From Cladorrhinum sp. PSN259 (lineage: Eukaryota > Ascomycota > Sordariomycetes > Sordariales > Podosporaceae): a DNA stretch of 64,000 nucleotides. A program made the position numbers and the translations under genes. Below the pieces are notes generated by a model. It searched no databases. It was given only the letters and a program-made list of their open reading frames with translations, and was not told the origin of the DNA. Positions 36,022 through 47,450 of this stretch are shown here, in pieces (the first letter of the stretch is position 1; the number at the start of each line of letters is the position of its first letter). Location of the stretch: the NCBI GenBank assembly GCA_033725935.1, contig MU867111.1, positions 210,078-274,077 of the forward strand, read 5' to 3'.

Positions 36022-37704
36022 TGCAGACACTGTTGGGAGCTGAACTAAAATTGTTGACGGTCGCTATTCGAAGTCCAGACACAAGCACCTTTTATGTTCT
36101 GACTGTGGCTTGGAAGTGTGTCACGGTGGGGCGTCATCTCCGACCCCCCTTCATGATCTCGGACTTTGTATACGGTTTTTGCTATGCTGACGGAGCTCTC
36201 CTGCCAACTGTGGCTAGGCGGTGACGGGTATCAACGCCACTTCCATTGAGACCTTCCCTCGTTGAACTTTGCCTAGGCGACATAAACATCGTAGGATTTA
36301 GTAGATTGCTGTCTCTCGATTCCATCTTGTCTGGTAGGTATGCAAAATAATAAACCGGCAAGTTGTAGACTCAAGGCTTCCTAAAATGGCAAGGTACATT
36401 CGCCGTACAATATCGGTTACAGGGGAAGAACTGTAGCTACAACTGTGCCTGAGTCCTCTAAATGTTGGAATTTTCTGATCCAATTGTTTTTGGAGGATTG
36501 GGGAGAGTGTTACCAGCTGCACTGCTCTCAATCCACTGTATGATCCGCCAGGCTGAGGGTATCAGACCACCCTCTGGCTAAGTAGCAAGTGAGCGAAATC
36601 TTGGAGAAGCGTGTGATTGTTGTATTTATGACATACGATAATCCCTTTTTGAAACGCAGTGGAATGAATCTTGTTCAATCAAAAGCGATCATTTTCAAGT
36701 CGGACTCCTTTGGGATATACTTCCGAGGCCCGCTTTCCGCATCGGGAACTTTGTTTGTAAGATGAAATGGATGGTGGGCAACTGAAAAATCATTATCTGA
36801 GAACACCCACTTAAAAACGAAGACGACGATTGTATTCTGGTTCTTCTTTTTGCCAGACTATGTGATGTTGGATTGAGCGAAGCTCCCGAATGGGATGATC
36901 ACAAGTCATGGAATTGCAATGCCATGGAAAAATGGATGCGGGCACAGTATTGGTGGAAGATCATGGATCTGCGCCAAGGCCCACGTGCAGTGGAAGGAAT
37001 ATCGGAATTCTACGGGTAAAGAACTACATGTATGGATTCCATTGTCTTGCAATGCCACCCCAGATCCAGTATACTTGGTGGTTTTCAGTGGATTTGGTAC
37101 TGCATTCTACTGCACGGGGGGGTAAAAAGAAAGCTAGAAACAAGGGCATTCCTATTGGTATATTTTTATTGATGTGGCTGTAATTGCGACATTGTTATTG
37201 ACGCTGAAGATTATGGTTGTACGTGGTTGCGGGTTGTGTGCTGTGGTTGTCGTCACCATGCACCGAAATGACAATCAGCGAGCGCAACTTTAGGCACGGT
37301 ACCTCCTTGTGCAACTGAATGGGAAACAGAAAACTGCCAAGAAATCACTCAGGATCTTACAGCCAAACACGTTACTGGCTGTGGATTTGTATGTACTCTT
37401 GGAGTAGGGCAGATGAATCATCGCCGTTAATAAATCCTAATCGCCGTAATTGAGCGTATTCTGCTTATGAGTCAGGGTTCAAAGTTACATCGGTGAGCTC
37501 ATTGGAGGTGTTTTCACTTTTTCATCGGACTACTCGGGTTACACACAGGTACGGCGGGATGCGAATCCATGCCGAATTAAATTTGAACCTTGACAACACC
37601 TTGGAGCTATTACTATAAGATGAGAACTCTAATAACTCCCAAAACCAAAACATTGTGTTCAGTGATACTGTATCTCGTCCATTCAATCTCATCATCTGTT
37701 CAAC
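36022..37704. other. Gene-free divergent spacer, 1.7 kb
   Basis: Divergent region between the beta-lactamase-like gene and the tannase-family gene, presumably with both promoters. AT-rich. No frame with family support. Confidence 0.5.
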
Positions 37705-39428
37705 ATGGACTCCTCCCTCCTCTCTTCTTCTTGCGTCCCTTCCACCTTCTCGCCCAATCTCTTTGGGGCCAGTATCCTTTCCATCTCCGCATCCCTCGTC
37801 TCCAACACTTCCGCCCAAGTCCCATTAGCGTACAGATTCACTCAGCCCGCCGTGAACCTCACTGCGGATGCTGTTTACTGCAACGTCACAGTCACCTACA
37901 CCCACCCGGGGCAAAATGACACCCTCAACGTCGAGGCATGGCTCCCTATCGAGTCACCCACCTGGAACGGCCGTCTCCAGGCTTTAGGCGGCGGGGGCTG
38001 GCAGGCCGGCCGCTACTCCTTGACGTACGCGGGCATGCAAGGAGCCCTAGCTGACGGGTACGCAACCGTAACGACCGACTCGGGGTTGGGAACAGCGGAA
38101 GAGGCATCCGGATGGGCTTTGCTCAGTCCGGGAAACGTCAACTTTTATAACCTTCAGAATCTTGCTTCTGTTTCCCTGAATGATGAAGCCATTCTTGCCA
38201 AATCCTTGATCCAGAGCTTTTACGGTCGGAAACCAGAGTATTCTTACTGGAACGGGTGTTCGCAGGGCGGCCGACAGGGAATGATGCTCGCACAGAGGTA
38301 TCCGGATGCGTACGACGGGTTGGCGGTTGGAGCTCCTGGGATTTACTGGTCGAAGCTCATACCTACGTTCCAATGGCCACAGCTGGTAATGAATATCTTG
38401 AAAAGTTGGCCGCATGCGTGTGAGATCGACGCCATCTCGGCCGCGGCAGTCAAGGCCTGTGATGGATTCGACGGAGTCGTGGATGGGATTGTGGGCGATA
38501 TTGAGCAGTGTCTCGCCACCTTTGATCCCTTCGCCTCGGTAGGACAGCCCGGCCGGAATTGTTCGGATGCGGCCATCACGGTAACGGAAGCGGCTGCAAT
38601 TGTATTCAACGTCACGACGCATGGGCTCACGACCGCCGAGGGCAAGAAGATATGGCATGGTCTCAGTCCAGGCACCGATCTCACTGGCAACAACCCTGCC
38701 TTGACTTTCGGGTTAGGCAGCGGCGTCGCAACGACGAATTGCACCTCTGGGACATGCGTCGGGTCGATTCCAATTATTGCCGATCAGTGGCTTCGGCTCT
38801 TCGTTGCCAATGACCCCAAGTTGAACGTTGCGAATCTGACACACAAAGAGTTCGACCGGCTAGTTCATTTGGGAACGCAGCGCTGGGGTTCGACCCTCGA
38901 CACTGACGACGCAGACTTGACCGAGTTCAAGAATGCTGGAGGCAAGATGGTCAGCTTTCACGGACTGGTAAGTTGAACGGGTTGAAAATTATTGCATGTA
39001 TTTCCACTTACACCGACACAGGACGACAGTCTCGTGCCTCCTAGGGGCACAGAACAATATTTCGACAGCGTAAAAAGCATCCTACCGGATGTCGATGACT
39101 TTTACCGTCATTACAGCATCCCCGGTTGGGCTCATTGGTGAGTACTTTCCCCAAACGACGCATGGAATGTTCTTTCTGTACGGTTGGCTGACACTTAATA
39201 CCGCAAAGCTTGGGAGGCTACTCCGCTTCTCCTTCTGGCCTCTTCTCGCAGCTCAGAGCGTGGGTTGAGAATGGGACTGCGCCGGGAGAGACACCTGTGG
39301 ATGTGACAGTTTCGTCGGGAGAAGTGCAAGCGCGCATCGCGTGCCCATATCCACAGGTGGCTCGGCTGAACGAGACGTGTGGAAATGCCGCGGAGAGGCA
39401 GTGCTGGTTCTGCGATAGTAAGCAGTGA
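37705..39428 (+). CDS. Tannase / feruloyl esterase family hydrolase
   Basis: Three exons, 37705-38967, 39022-39137 and 39209-39428, give 532 residues. The hallmark nucleophile WNGCSQGGRQG lies near residue 190. The catalytic Asp is in FHGLDDSLVPP, created by the first splice, and the His in GWAHCLGGY, created by the second; this Cys-Ser/Asp/His-Cys arrangement defines the family. Many N-glycosylation sites and a hydrophobic N-terminal stretch suggest secretion, though the start is longer than a simple signal peptide. The family cleaves feruloyl or galloyl esters of plant phenolics, and the choice between them is not readable here. Confidence 0.92.
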
Positions 39429-39699
39429 TCCAGACTAGTCATGGTGTTAAATTATGTGTGTATGTAAATGTAGTGGACGTTACAAAATTTTCTCTCGCTC
39501 CTTTCACCAGATGCAAGAGCGTGGATGAGCAAAATATCGCTACAGTTGCCCTGTTTGGTTAGTCTGTTTAAGCTAATGGATCAATTCTGACGGAGCACTT
39601 GATAATTCGGTGCTGCCTGTTTCATCTCCGCTTTCCTCCTGCAGGTGGTGGGACGCACCTGCCTGGGTTCTCACGAATATTTCATCTCGAAACTCAAAA

Positions 39700-41871
39700 A
39701 TGGCCAACCTTTTTCGCAAGACACTGGACAAATTTGGCGCCAAGCAGCCTGAGTTAGATCCCAAAGGTGAACACCAGGAAGCAGCCAAAAAGCCGATTGA
39801 AAGTGAGGCGGAAACCGATTACCAAGAAAACCAAAAGACCACCGATCCCTTTCGCTATTCCGCTCTTCAACCCAACCCGAGAGCTTTCCGGCTGCTCTAT
39901 CTTCTCCCTGGCACTCGGCAGGACGATATCGAGTGTTCGCTCGTTGACTCAGATCTTGATCAAGATGCCGATACCTTCGAAGCTCTGTCATACGTTTGGG
40001 GCGACGTATCTGTCACCACCCCCATTCAGGTCAACGACTTGACCCTCCAAATTGGAAAGAACCTAAGGCAATTCCTCCTCAACCTTCGCCAAACTGATAA
40101 GCCCAGAGTCCTTTGGGCTGACGCTGTCTGCATCAATCAAGGCAGCATTGAGGAAAGAAACAGACAGGTTGGTCTGATGAGAGATATTTACAAACATGCT
40201 AGCAGTGCTGTTGTGTGGCTGGGAGAGTCCACCAAAAAGACTTCCAAGGTTTTCGATGCTCTTGAGATACTAGAAAAGGAGGCGAGGGGTACGTATAGAT
40301 TCTTTCACCGGGAGACTGTAACTAACTGTTTGGCAGAACTTCGAGAAGCGGGCCAAAGTCATACTATTAAACTGCGTACAGGGCCGGCATATGAAGCGCA
40401 CACCTCGGGATGGAGCTGGCCAGACTACAAAGAGGTGCTCCTTGAGAACGAATGGTGGCAGCGGGCGTGGACCCTTCAAGAGATCATCCTTCCAAAGAAA
40501 GCGGTATTGGTATCGGGAACCTACACGGTTGACTTTGACAAATTTTCAACCGGAATCATTCATGCCAAAAAGCTGGGTCTCTTCGACGACAGCTACTTTG
40601 GCAACAAGTGGAAGAGCGGGACGGAACCCTTTGACATGGTACATGCCATCAAGGCAGCGCCAGAGCTTCCGAACGTCGGAGACGAGTTCCTCTACTACCT
40701 TGCTTCCTCTCACGAGCGGGCGGCAACAAATCCGCGTGATAACATCTTTGCCGTCCTTGGGCTCTTCAAAGCCGGCCGACTCCAGGGTACCGGAATCGAG
40801 CCTGATTACGCGATCGAGCCTGGGGAGATATACCGCCGAGCAACAAAGGTTATCATTGAGCGATCGGGGAAACTGGATGTTCTCGGGTTCTGCTACCCCT
40901 ACACGAAGCGAGTGGTGTCCGATTTGCCCTCGTGGGTGCCAGACTGGGGCTCGACAGGAAATCTTGCGGAGCCCCTCATGAAGAACGCCAGAGGCGAGAC
41001 TCGAACCACTCATGCATCGAAGGGGTCCACATGCCATCCGCGCTGGGATGATAGCGGTAAGGTGCTTATTCTCAGAGGGCACGTCATCGACACCATCACG
41101 AAGCTGAGCGTCGTGCAACCGAGGGTGTATTTTGACGACATAGCAGAAGGATCCATGGACTTTCTGGACGAATACTTGCCCGACGAGGGGTTCCCAGGTG
41201 AATGGGCCGATAACCCGGATGATCCCGACAGGCCTTTGCGCGATATTGCGCGCGAGAACTGGCAGCTAATGAAAGGAGGTGCGAAAGCAATCAAGTACGG
41301 CACAATGCAGATGGTCTCCATTGCGGGACATGCGGACAAGTACCTACAGTGGCAGGAGTTCATCAAGGAAAACGCCAATGCATGTGAGTCGGAGTCTCGC
41401 ATGATCTTCCGCGATATTCTTAGCACAGAAACACTCTACCCTGAAGGTCAGGCAAGAACCGAGGAAGCGTTCCGGAAATGGCTTGCTACCCTCAGTCCGG
41501 TCCGCAAGCTAAAGTCATGGAAAGCCGACAAATATCTTCCCGAACCCCTTTTTCATTCGATTGGGTTTGTATCAAAAATGAAGGATCTCGTTTCCAATGA
41601 CGGCAATGACAGTTTTAGCACCTACATTTCGCAGACCAACAATCGGAGGGTTGGTGTCACTGAAGGATCGCACATTTGTCTCCTACCTAAGCTCACGGAG
41701 GTAGGTGATAAGGTTGCTCTGTTGGAGGGCGGGAGAGTCCCCATTATCCTGAGGCCTCAGACAGATGATCTATCTGGATCAATGCAACTCATTGGTGAAG
41801 CATACATTCGTGGGTTCATGAATGGTGAAGGCTGGGACGAAGATAAATGCGTTGAGATTCATTTGACATGA
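39700..41871 (+). CDS. HET-domain (heterokaryon incompatibility) protein
   Basis: A single-exon frame of 723 residues. I took the ATG at 39700 (MANLFRKTLDKFG) because the 30 residues before it lack family likeness. HET signatures: FEALSYVWGD, RVLWADAVCINQGS, ERNRQVGLMRDIY, SAVVWLGES, WWQRAWTLQEII, and PRDNIFAVLGLF. The C-terminal half (about 430-723) is the usual variable region of HET-6-like proteins and has no domain I recognise. It presumably mediates non-self recognition or induced cell death in the cytosol. It starts 270 bp after the tannase-family gene on the same strand. Confidence 0.93.
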   Translation: MANLFRKTLDKFGAKQPELDPKGEHQEAAKKPIESEAETDYQENQKTTDPFRYSALQPNPRAFRLLYLLPGTRQDDIECSLVDSDLDQDADTFEALSYVWGDVSVTTPIQVNDLTLQIGKNLRQFLLNLRQTDKPRVLWADAVCINQGSIEERNRQVGLMRDIYKHASSAVVWLGESTKKTSKVFDALEILEKEARGTYRFFHRETVTNCLAELREAGQSHTIKLRTGPAYEAHTSGWSWPDYKEVLLENEWWQRAWTLQEIILPKKAVLVSGTYTVDFDKFSTGIIHAKKLGLFDDSYFGNKWKSGTEPFDMVHAIKAAPELPNVGDEFLYYLASSHERAATNPRDNIFAVLGLFKAGRLQGTGIEPDYAIEPGEIYRRATKVIIERSGKLDVLGFCYPYTKRVVSDLPSWVPDWGSTGNLAEPLMKNARGETRTTHASKGSTCHPRWDDSGKVLILRGHVIDTITKLSVVQPRVYFDDIAEGSMDFLDEYLPDEGFPGEWADNPDDPDRPLRDIARENWQLMKGGAKAIKYGTMQMVSIAGHADKYLQWQEFIKENANACESESRMIFRDILSTETLYPEGQARTEEAFRKWLATLSPVRKLKSWKADKYLPEPLFHSIGFVSKMKDLVSNDGNDSFSTYISQTNNRRVGVTEGSHICLLPKLTEVGDKVALLEGGRVPIILRPQTDDLSGSMQLIGEAYIRGFMNGEGWDEDKCVEIHLT

Positions 41872-42072
41872 ACAGCTTTCAGAACTATCATGTATCAACT
41901 CATTGTGGTGTGGGGGGTATGGGATACAACATCGTGGACAGTATTACTACAACCTCTTATTCCTAAGCGCCCATCAATTCCATAGTTTGGCAACCGTTAT
42001 CTTTCTTATCATCCTGCTTCCTGAAACACTTTCTTGGATAGATCCATTCTCATTCTCAGTCAAAGTCTCTCT

Positions 42073-43027
42073 TTAATCCTCGTCTCCGATGCGGATGCGA
42101 CCCTCAGAGCCCAGCCCATGGGACCACCATCCGCCGAGGTCCACATTCGTCTCAACCAAAGCGCGATGGCTGATAAGAAGCCAAAGTCCAAAGACAGGCT
42201 TGGCCAGAATATCCAGCACAGCATAAGCCATGATCTCGGTATTGACGCTCATCCTGTGGGCGCCTTCAGCAATACCCCAGACACTGTGAAACAAAAAATT
42301 AGCACAATGCCACACACATGAAAGTCTCTGGATAATATACTCACACAGGATAAGCAGTCCACAGAGCCAGCGTGAACAGTGCCAGAGAGCTAAACAATCT
42401 GGTCACCTTGACGCCCTTGGTCCTCACTGCCTTGGTTCCGGCGACAGCAACATGCCAGATGACAAAGATGTACGAGATGCAGCCAATGGCGTACCATCCC
42501 CAATGCTGAGCGGTCCTGTTATCGCCATAGGCAGCAAACAGCCCGCTCAAGACCATGATCACGTCGGCAATGACGGCCATCAGGGTGTGGGCGCCATCAA
42601 CACCGGCCAAGAAGCAGAGATCCAGGATCAGCAACGGAGTAGTCAATGCCCAGTCAACATAGCGGGCCCAGTAGACCTGACGACACTCGGTGTATGGAAT
42701 ATCCGGGACGTGCTTGTGGTGATCCTTGGCAGCTGAGCAGACGAAGGAAGATGCTTGTCCCGAGGCCATGGCGAAATAACTCAAGGAAGCGATGATGGTG
42801 ATGAGGGTCGTGATGACATGGTAGACGCGTTTGGACGTTGGGACGTTCCATGACAACAGCGCAAAGAACCCGGAGGAAAGGACCATGAGGCCGAAGCCTA
42901 CCCAAAGGGTGCGATGCCCTGCTGCAGTTGCTTCTAGATACTGAGGTGGTGTTGGGATCACAGTGGGGATCGGCCCAGCCGTGGCGGTGGGCTTGAGCAT
43001 CTCGACAACTTGGTCCGGAGAAATCAT
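42073..43027 (-). CDS. Microbial rhodopsin (proton-pump type opsin)
   Basis: Two exons, 43027-42345 and 42283-42073, give 297 residues with seven hydrophobic helices. The third helix reads ARYVDWALTTPLLILDL: Asp125 and Asp136 are 11 apart and match Asp85 (proton acceptor) and Asp96 (proton donor) of bacteriorhodopsin, with Arg122 matching Arg82. The last helix, restored by the splice, reads AVLDILAKPVFG: Lys256 is the retinal Schiff-base lysine and Asp252 matches Asp212. All residues needed for light-driven proton export are present, as in CarO or Leptosphaeria rhodopsin. It probably sits in the plasma membrane. The divergent neighbour is a Cys-Pro/His repeat protein. Confidence 0.95.
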
Positions 43028-44149
43028 CTTGGTGTATTAGAATTAGAATTGCTGAACCGATTGCAGCATGGGAAACAAGAGGAGGAGAAGAATATTTCGG
43101 ATCCGGAGGTGTTCAACGGCTTTCATCTTAAGCACGAACATATTCGCCTCCGATGGGTTGTCACCTGGGGGAAACGCGCAAGCAAGCTGCAAGCTACCTT
43201 GTAAGAGCGACGTCATTCATTCACATTGTTTGCGGGATCGCACTTTTTTTTTTTGGTTATGTAAAGCCCACTACTACTCCCCCCTCTTCCCAAAAAAAAA
43301 ACCATCACGGCACAGCTCTCGAACGTTGCGGCAGGCGTATTCACCGGTTCATGCATGTAGGCACGGTAGGCATGCATATCCAATCGTGTTTGAGGATATG
43401 ATGAATGTTGTGAACTCAAAACCGGGTGTTCTGCCGCGTGTAAGCGGTGATACTTCCGTGCTTCCTTGCTTTTGCTATTGACAGGTCTGGAACACTGCGG
43501 GGGATCGGTGATCATGAGGGAGGAGATCGACACCGGCGAGAAGCTAGGCAGCGAGCTTATTATCGTGGCCCAATTATTCTTCAACTGGAAGCATCGAATG
43601 CTCCAAGAAGCCACTGCAGCAAGGCTCTCGTTTCGTACAGAAACCCATTCGTCAACTCAAATCCGATGCTAGCGAAGCCCATCCATGCCAAGAAATGGAG
43701 GAGCCGGCCCCAGGAGCTGCGAGCTGTTTCGAGACGGATCTGACCAACAAAAACCTGATTGGATCAAGAGGAGACTGCCAAAAGCAGATCAACCCCACTC
43801 TGCCCCGCCTTGCTCCGCCGGAGATTGTCCGCTCGATCTCTGATTGGCCGAACAAGTTGCATCTGGCTGGCATGCTCCCCACTACGTCATGCCTTCGGCA
43901 TTGTTGCGCCCTGGAGCTCCATCAAAAACAGCGCCAGAACGGGTCTCGTGGTCTGCCTGCCTGGTCAACACAAAGAATGGGCAGAGAGGCCTCGGACTCA
44001 TCCACATATTGCTGACGCTATTAAGAAGCAGGTAGGTTTTGTTCAATGCATGGTTGCCAGAAACAACACACCATTCCAGACAAAACACAACAGTCGTCCC
44101 ACATTCACAAACACCATCACTACACCATTCACCTTTCTGCAAGCTCGAA
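43028..44149. promoter_or_regulatory. Shared divergent promoter of opsin and Cys-Pro protein
   Basis: A 1.1-kb gene-free region from which the opsin reads left and the Cys-Pro/His protein reads right. I see no open frame with family support. Light-response (GATA-type) sites may exist but GATA occurs by chance, so none is called. Confidence 0.4.
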
Positions 44150-44614
44150 ATGGCTTCCACAATGAACTGCCCCGTCGTCGGCACGACCAACTCGACGCTT
44201 CCTCCCTCCCACCCGGATATTGACCTGAACAAGCCCGGCCAGAAGTGCCCCGTTGTCGGCGCCACGACAGACCACCACCACAACCTTCACAAGCATCCTC
44301 AAGTACCCCATCCCAACCCAACTCCTGACCACAACTTTGACGATGCTGCCGCATGCCCAGCCCTCAAGAACAGAATCGTCAACGAGCCCAAGAGCAAGCA
44401 GATGGACGATGATGTATGCCCTGTAGTAGGCACCGCGACAACTATTCTCCCACCCGACCACCCCTCAACTGAGGGCAAGGCCGACGATGCTGTTTGCCCA
44501 GTTACCAAGGCGAGAGTCGACCATCATAAGGGGAAACTGCACGGACACCCGGATGTCAGCCATGCCGCAGAGGGCGCCGTCTGCCCTGTTGCGGGTGTCA
44601 AGGCCACTTCTTAA
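44150..44614 (+). CDS. Small Cys-Pro/His-rich repeat protein, unknown function
   Basis: 154 residues, one exon, no signal peptide or membrane helix. I chose the ATG at 44150 (context cgaaATGgc); the longer upstream frame loses the repeat pattern. All six cysteines (7, 33, 69, 90, 116, 145) are followed by proline, mostly in CPVVG or CPV. Residues 5-54 recur at about 88-138: CPVVGT, then LPPxHP, then CPV, then HH..LHxHPxVxH, with 83-84 residues between equivalents. There are 14 histidines. Cys-Pro pairs serve as haem-regulatory or metal ligands in other proteins, so haem or metal binding is a guess. I do not recognise a named family. Confidence 0.8.
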   Translation: MASTMNCPVVGTTNSTLPPSHPDIDLNKPGQKCPVVGATTDHHHNLHKHPQVPHPNPTPDHNFDDAAACPALKNRIVNEPKSKQMDDDVCPVVGTATTILPPDHPSTEGKADDAVCPVTKARVDHHKGKLHGHPDVSHAAEGAVCPVAGVKATS

Positions 44615-46287
44615 GTTTACAGTAGGAGAAGATAACTGGGAGAATTGAGACCACAGTCTGAAGGCAGAAAAATCCCGAGACTGGGAAATGTGTGCATTCT
44701 CGTGGACTTCGTTTTTGCCCAGCCTAGCCAGTTTCGCACACCCCCTGTAAATAATGTCTGACAGAGAGCTTGCCAAGAAGTTATTACTGTTGGCTTCAGA
44801 TTATTCGCATGCAATCGAATATGCTGAGAAAACAAGGATGCTCATCAAGAATACGATTTCTTTAACATTCCCGTCATGCATCCGGGTTTTTGAGTTCTGA
44901 CTTTCATGTGGTCCCTGTTCCTGTCCTGATCCCACCCCGATTTGCAAGCCACACACACAACACCAGACCAAACCCCACCCTAATGAGCTGAAAGCCCAGT
45001 CCGCGTGAGCATCTCATCAGGCTGCGTAATCTTCCACATGAGATGGAAATTAGAGACTTGGAAATTGCATTTGCGCCCACGAGGACGGATAGTCGGCTAG
45101 AAAGTGCATTTTCCTTTTTCTTTTGAAGGCGTCAAACTCATGTCACAGGCAGTCATGTCAAAAGTGGGAGAAATGCATCCAAGCGCTATTGTCGTATTGG
45201 CAAGTGCCATACTGAGCGCTATCTTGCAGCGCCCCTCTTCCAGACACCCACCCCCTGATCTCACTAACTCTAGTGTTCTCATCCACGGCTCTCACAGAGA
45301 TTTAGAGGAAACACCAAAACAAATCTCACACTCCAAGCCTTGAAAGCAGCATGGCCAACATGATGCCTTCAAACAGGCCGAGTCCCGTTTCAGTAAAATA
45401 TACATCTGGGGAAGAAAAAGACTCTACGGCATAGTTATACGTGCCACTTTTCGCTTCCACTATTGAAACAATTCACAGTTAAGGATGTTGGGCACAATTT
45501 GGCGTTGGTGATTCGTTGGAAACCCCAGTCTGTGTCCCACAATTCCTCGCAGCTGGGTCTTTGGTCCCGTCCCAACGGGCGGGTGCACCACTAATTTTAG
45601 GGCCCCATCTTCGAAACATGTTTGGTGATGGGCCTTTCTTTTCTCTGCCGGCAGGGCCAGGCCGGCCGGGCAGGCGGGGAGGGGAGGCTCTCTCTCTCTG
45701 CCCTGTGTCTCCCGTCATCCCGCGTCTCACCAAAGATGGAATTCTTGGAATTTCGACGCTTGCATTGCACATGATTGTGGGCTTTGGTGGTGGTCACGGT
45801 CATCGGAGAAGAAAATAATAAGACCCCTACGACGCACCTCCTCGAATCTGGTCTGGTCGCCATTCAGCATGACCTGAACCATCATCACCAGCACCAGCAG
45901 CCAGCAGCCAGCAGCCAGCAACCAGCACCACCGTTTTGTAGGGCAGGGTCTCTTACTTTGGTGTCTTTTTTCGTTTCTCTACCCAATACTTTTTTTCTTT
46001 TTCTTTCCGAACGGGACCCTTTTGTGGCCTTCCTCTCGGTCCCCTTATCGTCGGGCATCACATACACCGACAACAAGCCTAACTCGTCCACGTTGTTGAT
46101 CAACACTGCAGTGATCGTCGGGTAATTACGTCATTTTTGGGTGTGCACAACAGCAAAAATCCGCAGGGCATTCATTCGATTAGAACCGGAACTTGAACCA
46201 CGCCACCACCCTTGCTCGCCTTGTAACCCCTCCATCTACCGTTATTGAGGACCCTTAAACCCCGAGAAAGAAACCAAGAAGAAAAAA
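44615..46287. other. Gene-free spacer, 1.7 kb
   Basis: Holds the 3' end of the Cys-Pro protein gene and the promoter of the Ser-rich gene. Pyrimidine- and purine-rich stretches occur after 45650. No supported gene. Confidence 0.5.
45894..45928. repeat. Heptanucleotide tandem repeat, five units
   Basis: Units ccagcag (x3), ccagcaa and ccagcac in tandem, 35 bp, in the presumed promoter or leader of the Ser-rich gene. Confidence 0.85.
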
Positions 46288-47055
46288 ATGTCTTCTTTCG
46301 GAAACAACAGACTTTCTTCCTCTGGAGGCGGTCGTCAACTTCGAGTTCCCGAACGCCTGCGCCACTCCAAGAATTCTTCAAGTTTTGAATCCGCGATGGA
46401 GGACATCATCTACAACCACCCTTCTTTGCTTGCACAAAAAGATTTTGGCTCGTCCGATCACCAACTTCAAATTGCCGGCGGCCCCACCGACACCGGATCC
46501 CTGCTCGACTACTTTGATCTCCCCTCACCACCGAGCACGCCCATGAACCCGACCCATTTTTCTTCCATGAACGACGCCTTCCCCGGTGCTGGTCCCTCCA
46601 GCCCGGGCCTCTCGACCTCTTCGGTCTCTTCTTGCTCCAGCTTTTCCAGCCCGCCTTCGTCGCCTTCTCTGAACGGCCATCACTGGCCTACCGCCTCGCA
46701 ACGCATCTCCCGACTTCCTGTCCGGCCGCGGTTTTCTTCTTCAAATTCACACTCCAGAAGTAGTTCTACTTCTTCTTCCTCGAGCGCTTTCGGAGCAGAT
46801 ACCCTGGCGGACGGTATTGAAAGTCTAAGTGTGTCTGGAACACCAACTCAGCAGCCCGGTATTACGGTCAGAGCTGCGAGGAGGACGCCGTACTACCCGC
46901 CAAACTCGTCGAGGACGAGGGGGGACGGGGAGAGGTCGCGGGTGTTTATGAACAGGGGCCCGCATTATGTGCCCAACTGGACTCCCTTGAGCAGTTTGCC
47001 TAGGCATGTGCAGTTGCAGATTGAGGAGAGAATGGTTAGGTTTACTGCTATTTAG
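46288..47055 (+). CDS. Ser/Pro-rich hypothetical protein
   Basis: 255 residues, one exon. The start MSSFGNNRLSSSGGG lies just after an A-rich leader (gaaaaaaATG), a favourable context. The middle (about 70-180) is dominated by Ser, Pro and Thr, with SPPSTP and SSPPSSPS motifs. The ends are more ordered: RVPERLRHSKNSSSFESAME near the start, and a conserved-looking tail (NRGPHYVPNWTPLSSLP, then VQLQIEERMVRF). No known domain and no membrane helix. The composition suggests an intrinsically disordered, phosphorylatable regulator. The gene is convergent with the acidic-protein gene 400 bp further on. Confidence 0.7.
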   Translation: MSSFGNNRLSSSGGGRQLRVPERLRHSKNSSSFESAMEDIIYNHPSLLAQKDFGSSDHQLQIAGGPTDTGSLLDYFDLPSPPSTPMNPTHFSSMNDAFPGAGPSSPGLSTSSVSSCSSFSSPPSSPSLNGHHWPTASQRISRLPVRPRFSSSNSHSRSSSTSSSSSAFGADTLADGIESLSVSGTPTQQPGITVRAARRTPYYPPNSSRTRGDGERSRVFMNRGPHYVPNWTPLSSLPRHVQLQIEERMVRFTAI

Positions 47056-47450
47056 GTAGATTCTTTTTTTTTTTTTTTTTTTTTGTCTGCAAGCTTTGCA
47101 TTGATGGGAGTTTCGGGGTATTTATCTGGGTAACATGTAAAATGACATTGGACGGGGGGATAATGATTATGCGGTTTTGGATTAAGCGTTTGCATTGCTA
47201 GGAACATGTATGTGGGATGGGATAGGTAAATTGCATTAGAGTTTACGGGCGGGCTAGGTTGACATGGAGGTTTTTTTTTTTTGTTCAAGATCTTGGGTGG
47301 TGTATCTTTTACCGTCTTTACATAATATGTCTTGCAATGGCTCATGACAATAGGGGATTCTTGGAGTTTATATAATTTTATGAGAGATACTTTTGGAAAT
47401 CATATACCTTTTTTTTTCCCCTCACTTTCAGGAACGTCCATCTATCCTTA
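47056..47450. other. Convergent 3' spacer
   Basis: T-rich 3' region between two convergent genes, with T runs at 47066-47084 and 47272-47281 that fit 3' UTRs. Confidence 0.5.

Noticed and set aside
45894..45928. CRISPR-like array
   Set aside because: Short units in direct tandem with no spacers, in a eukaryotic genome; simple repeat.
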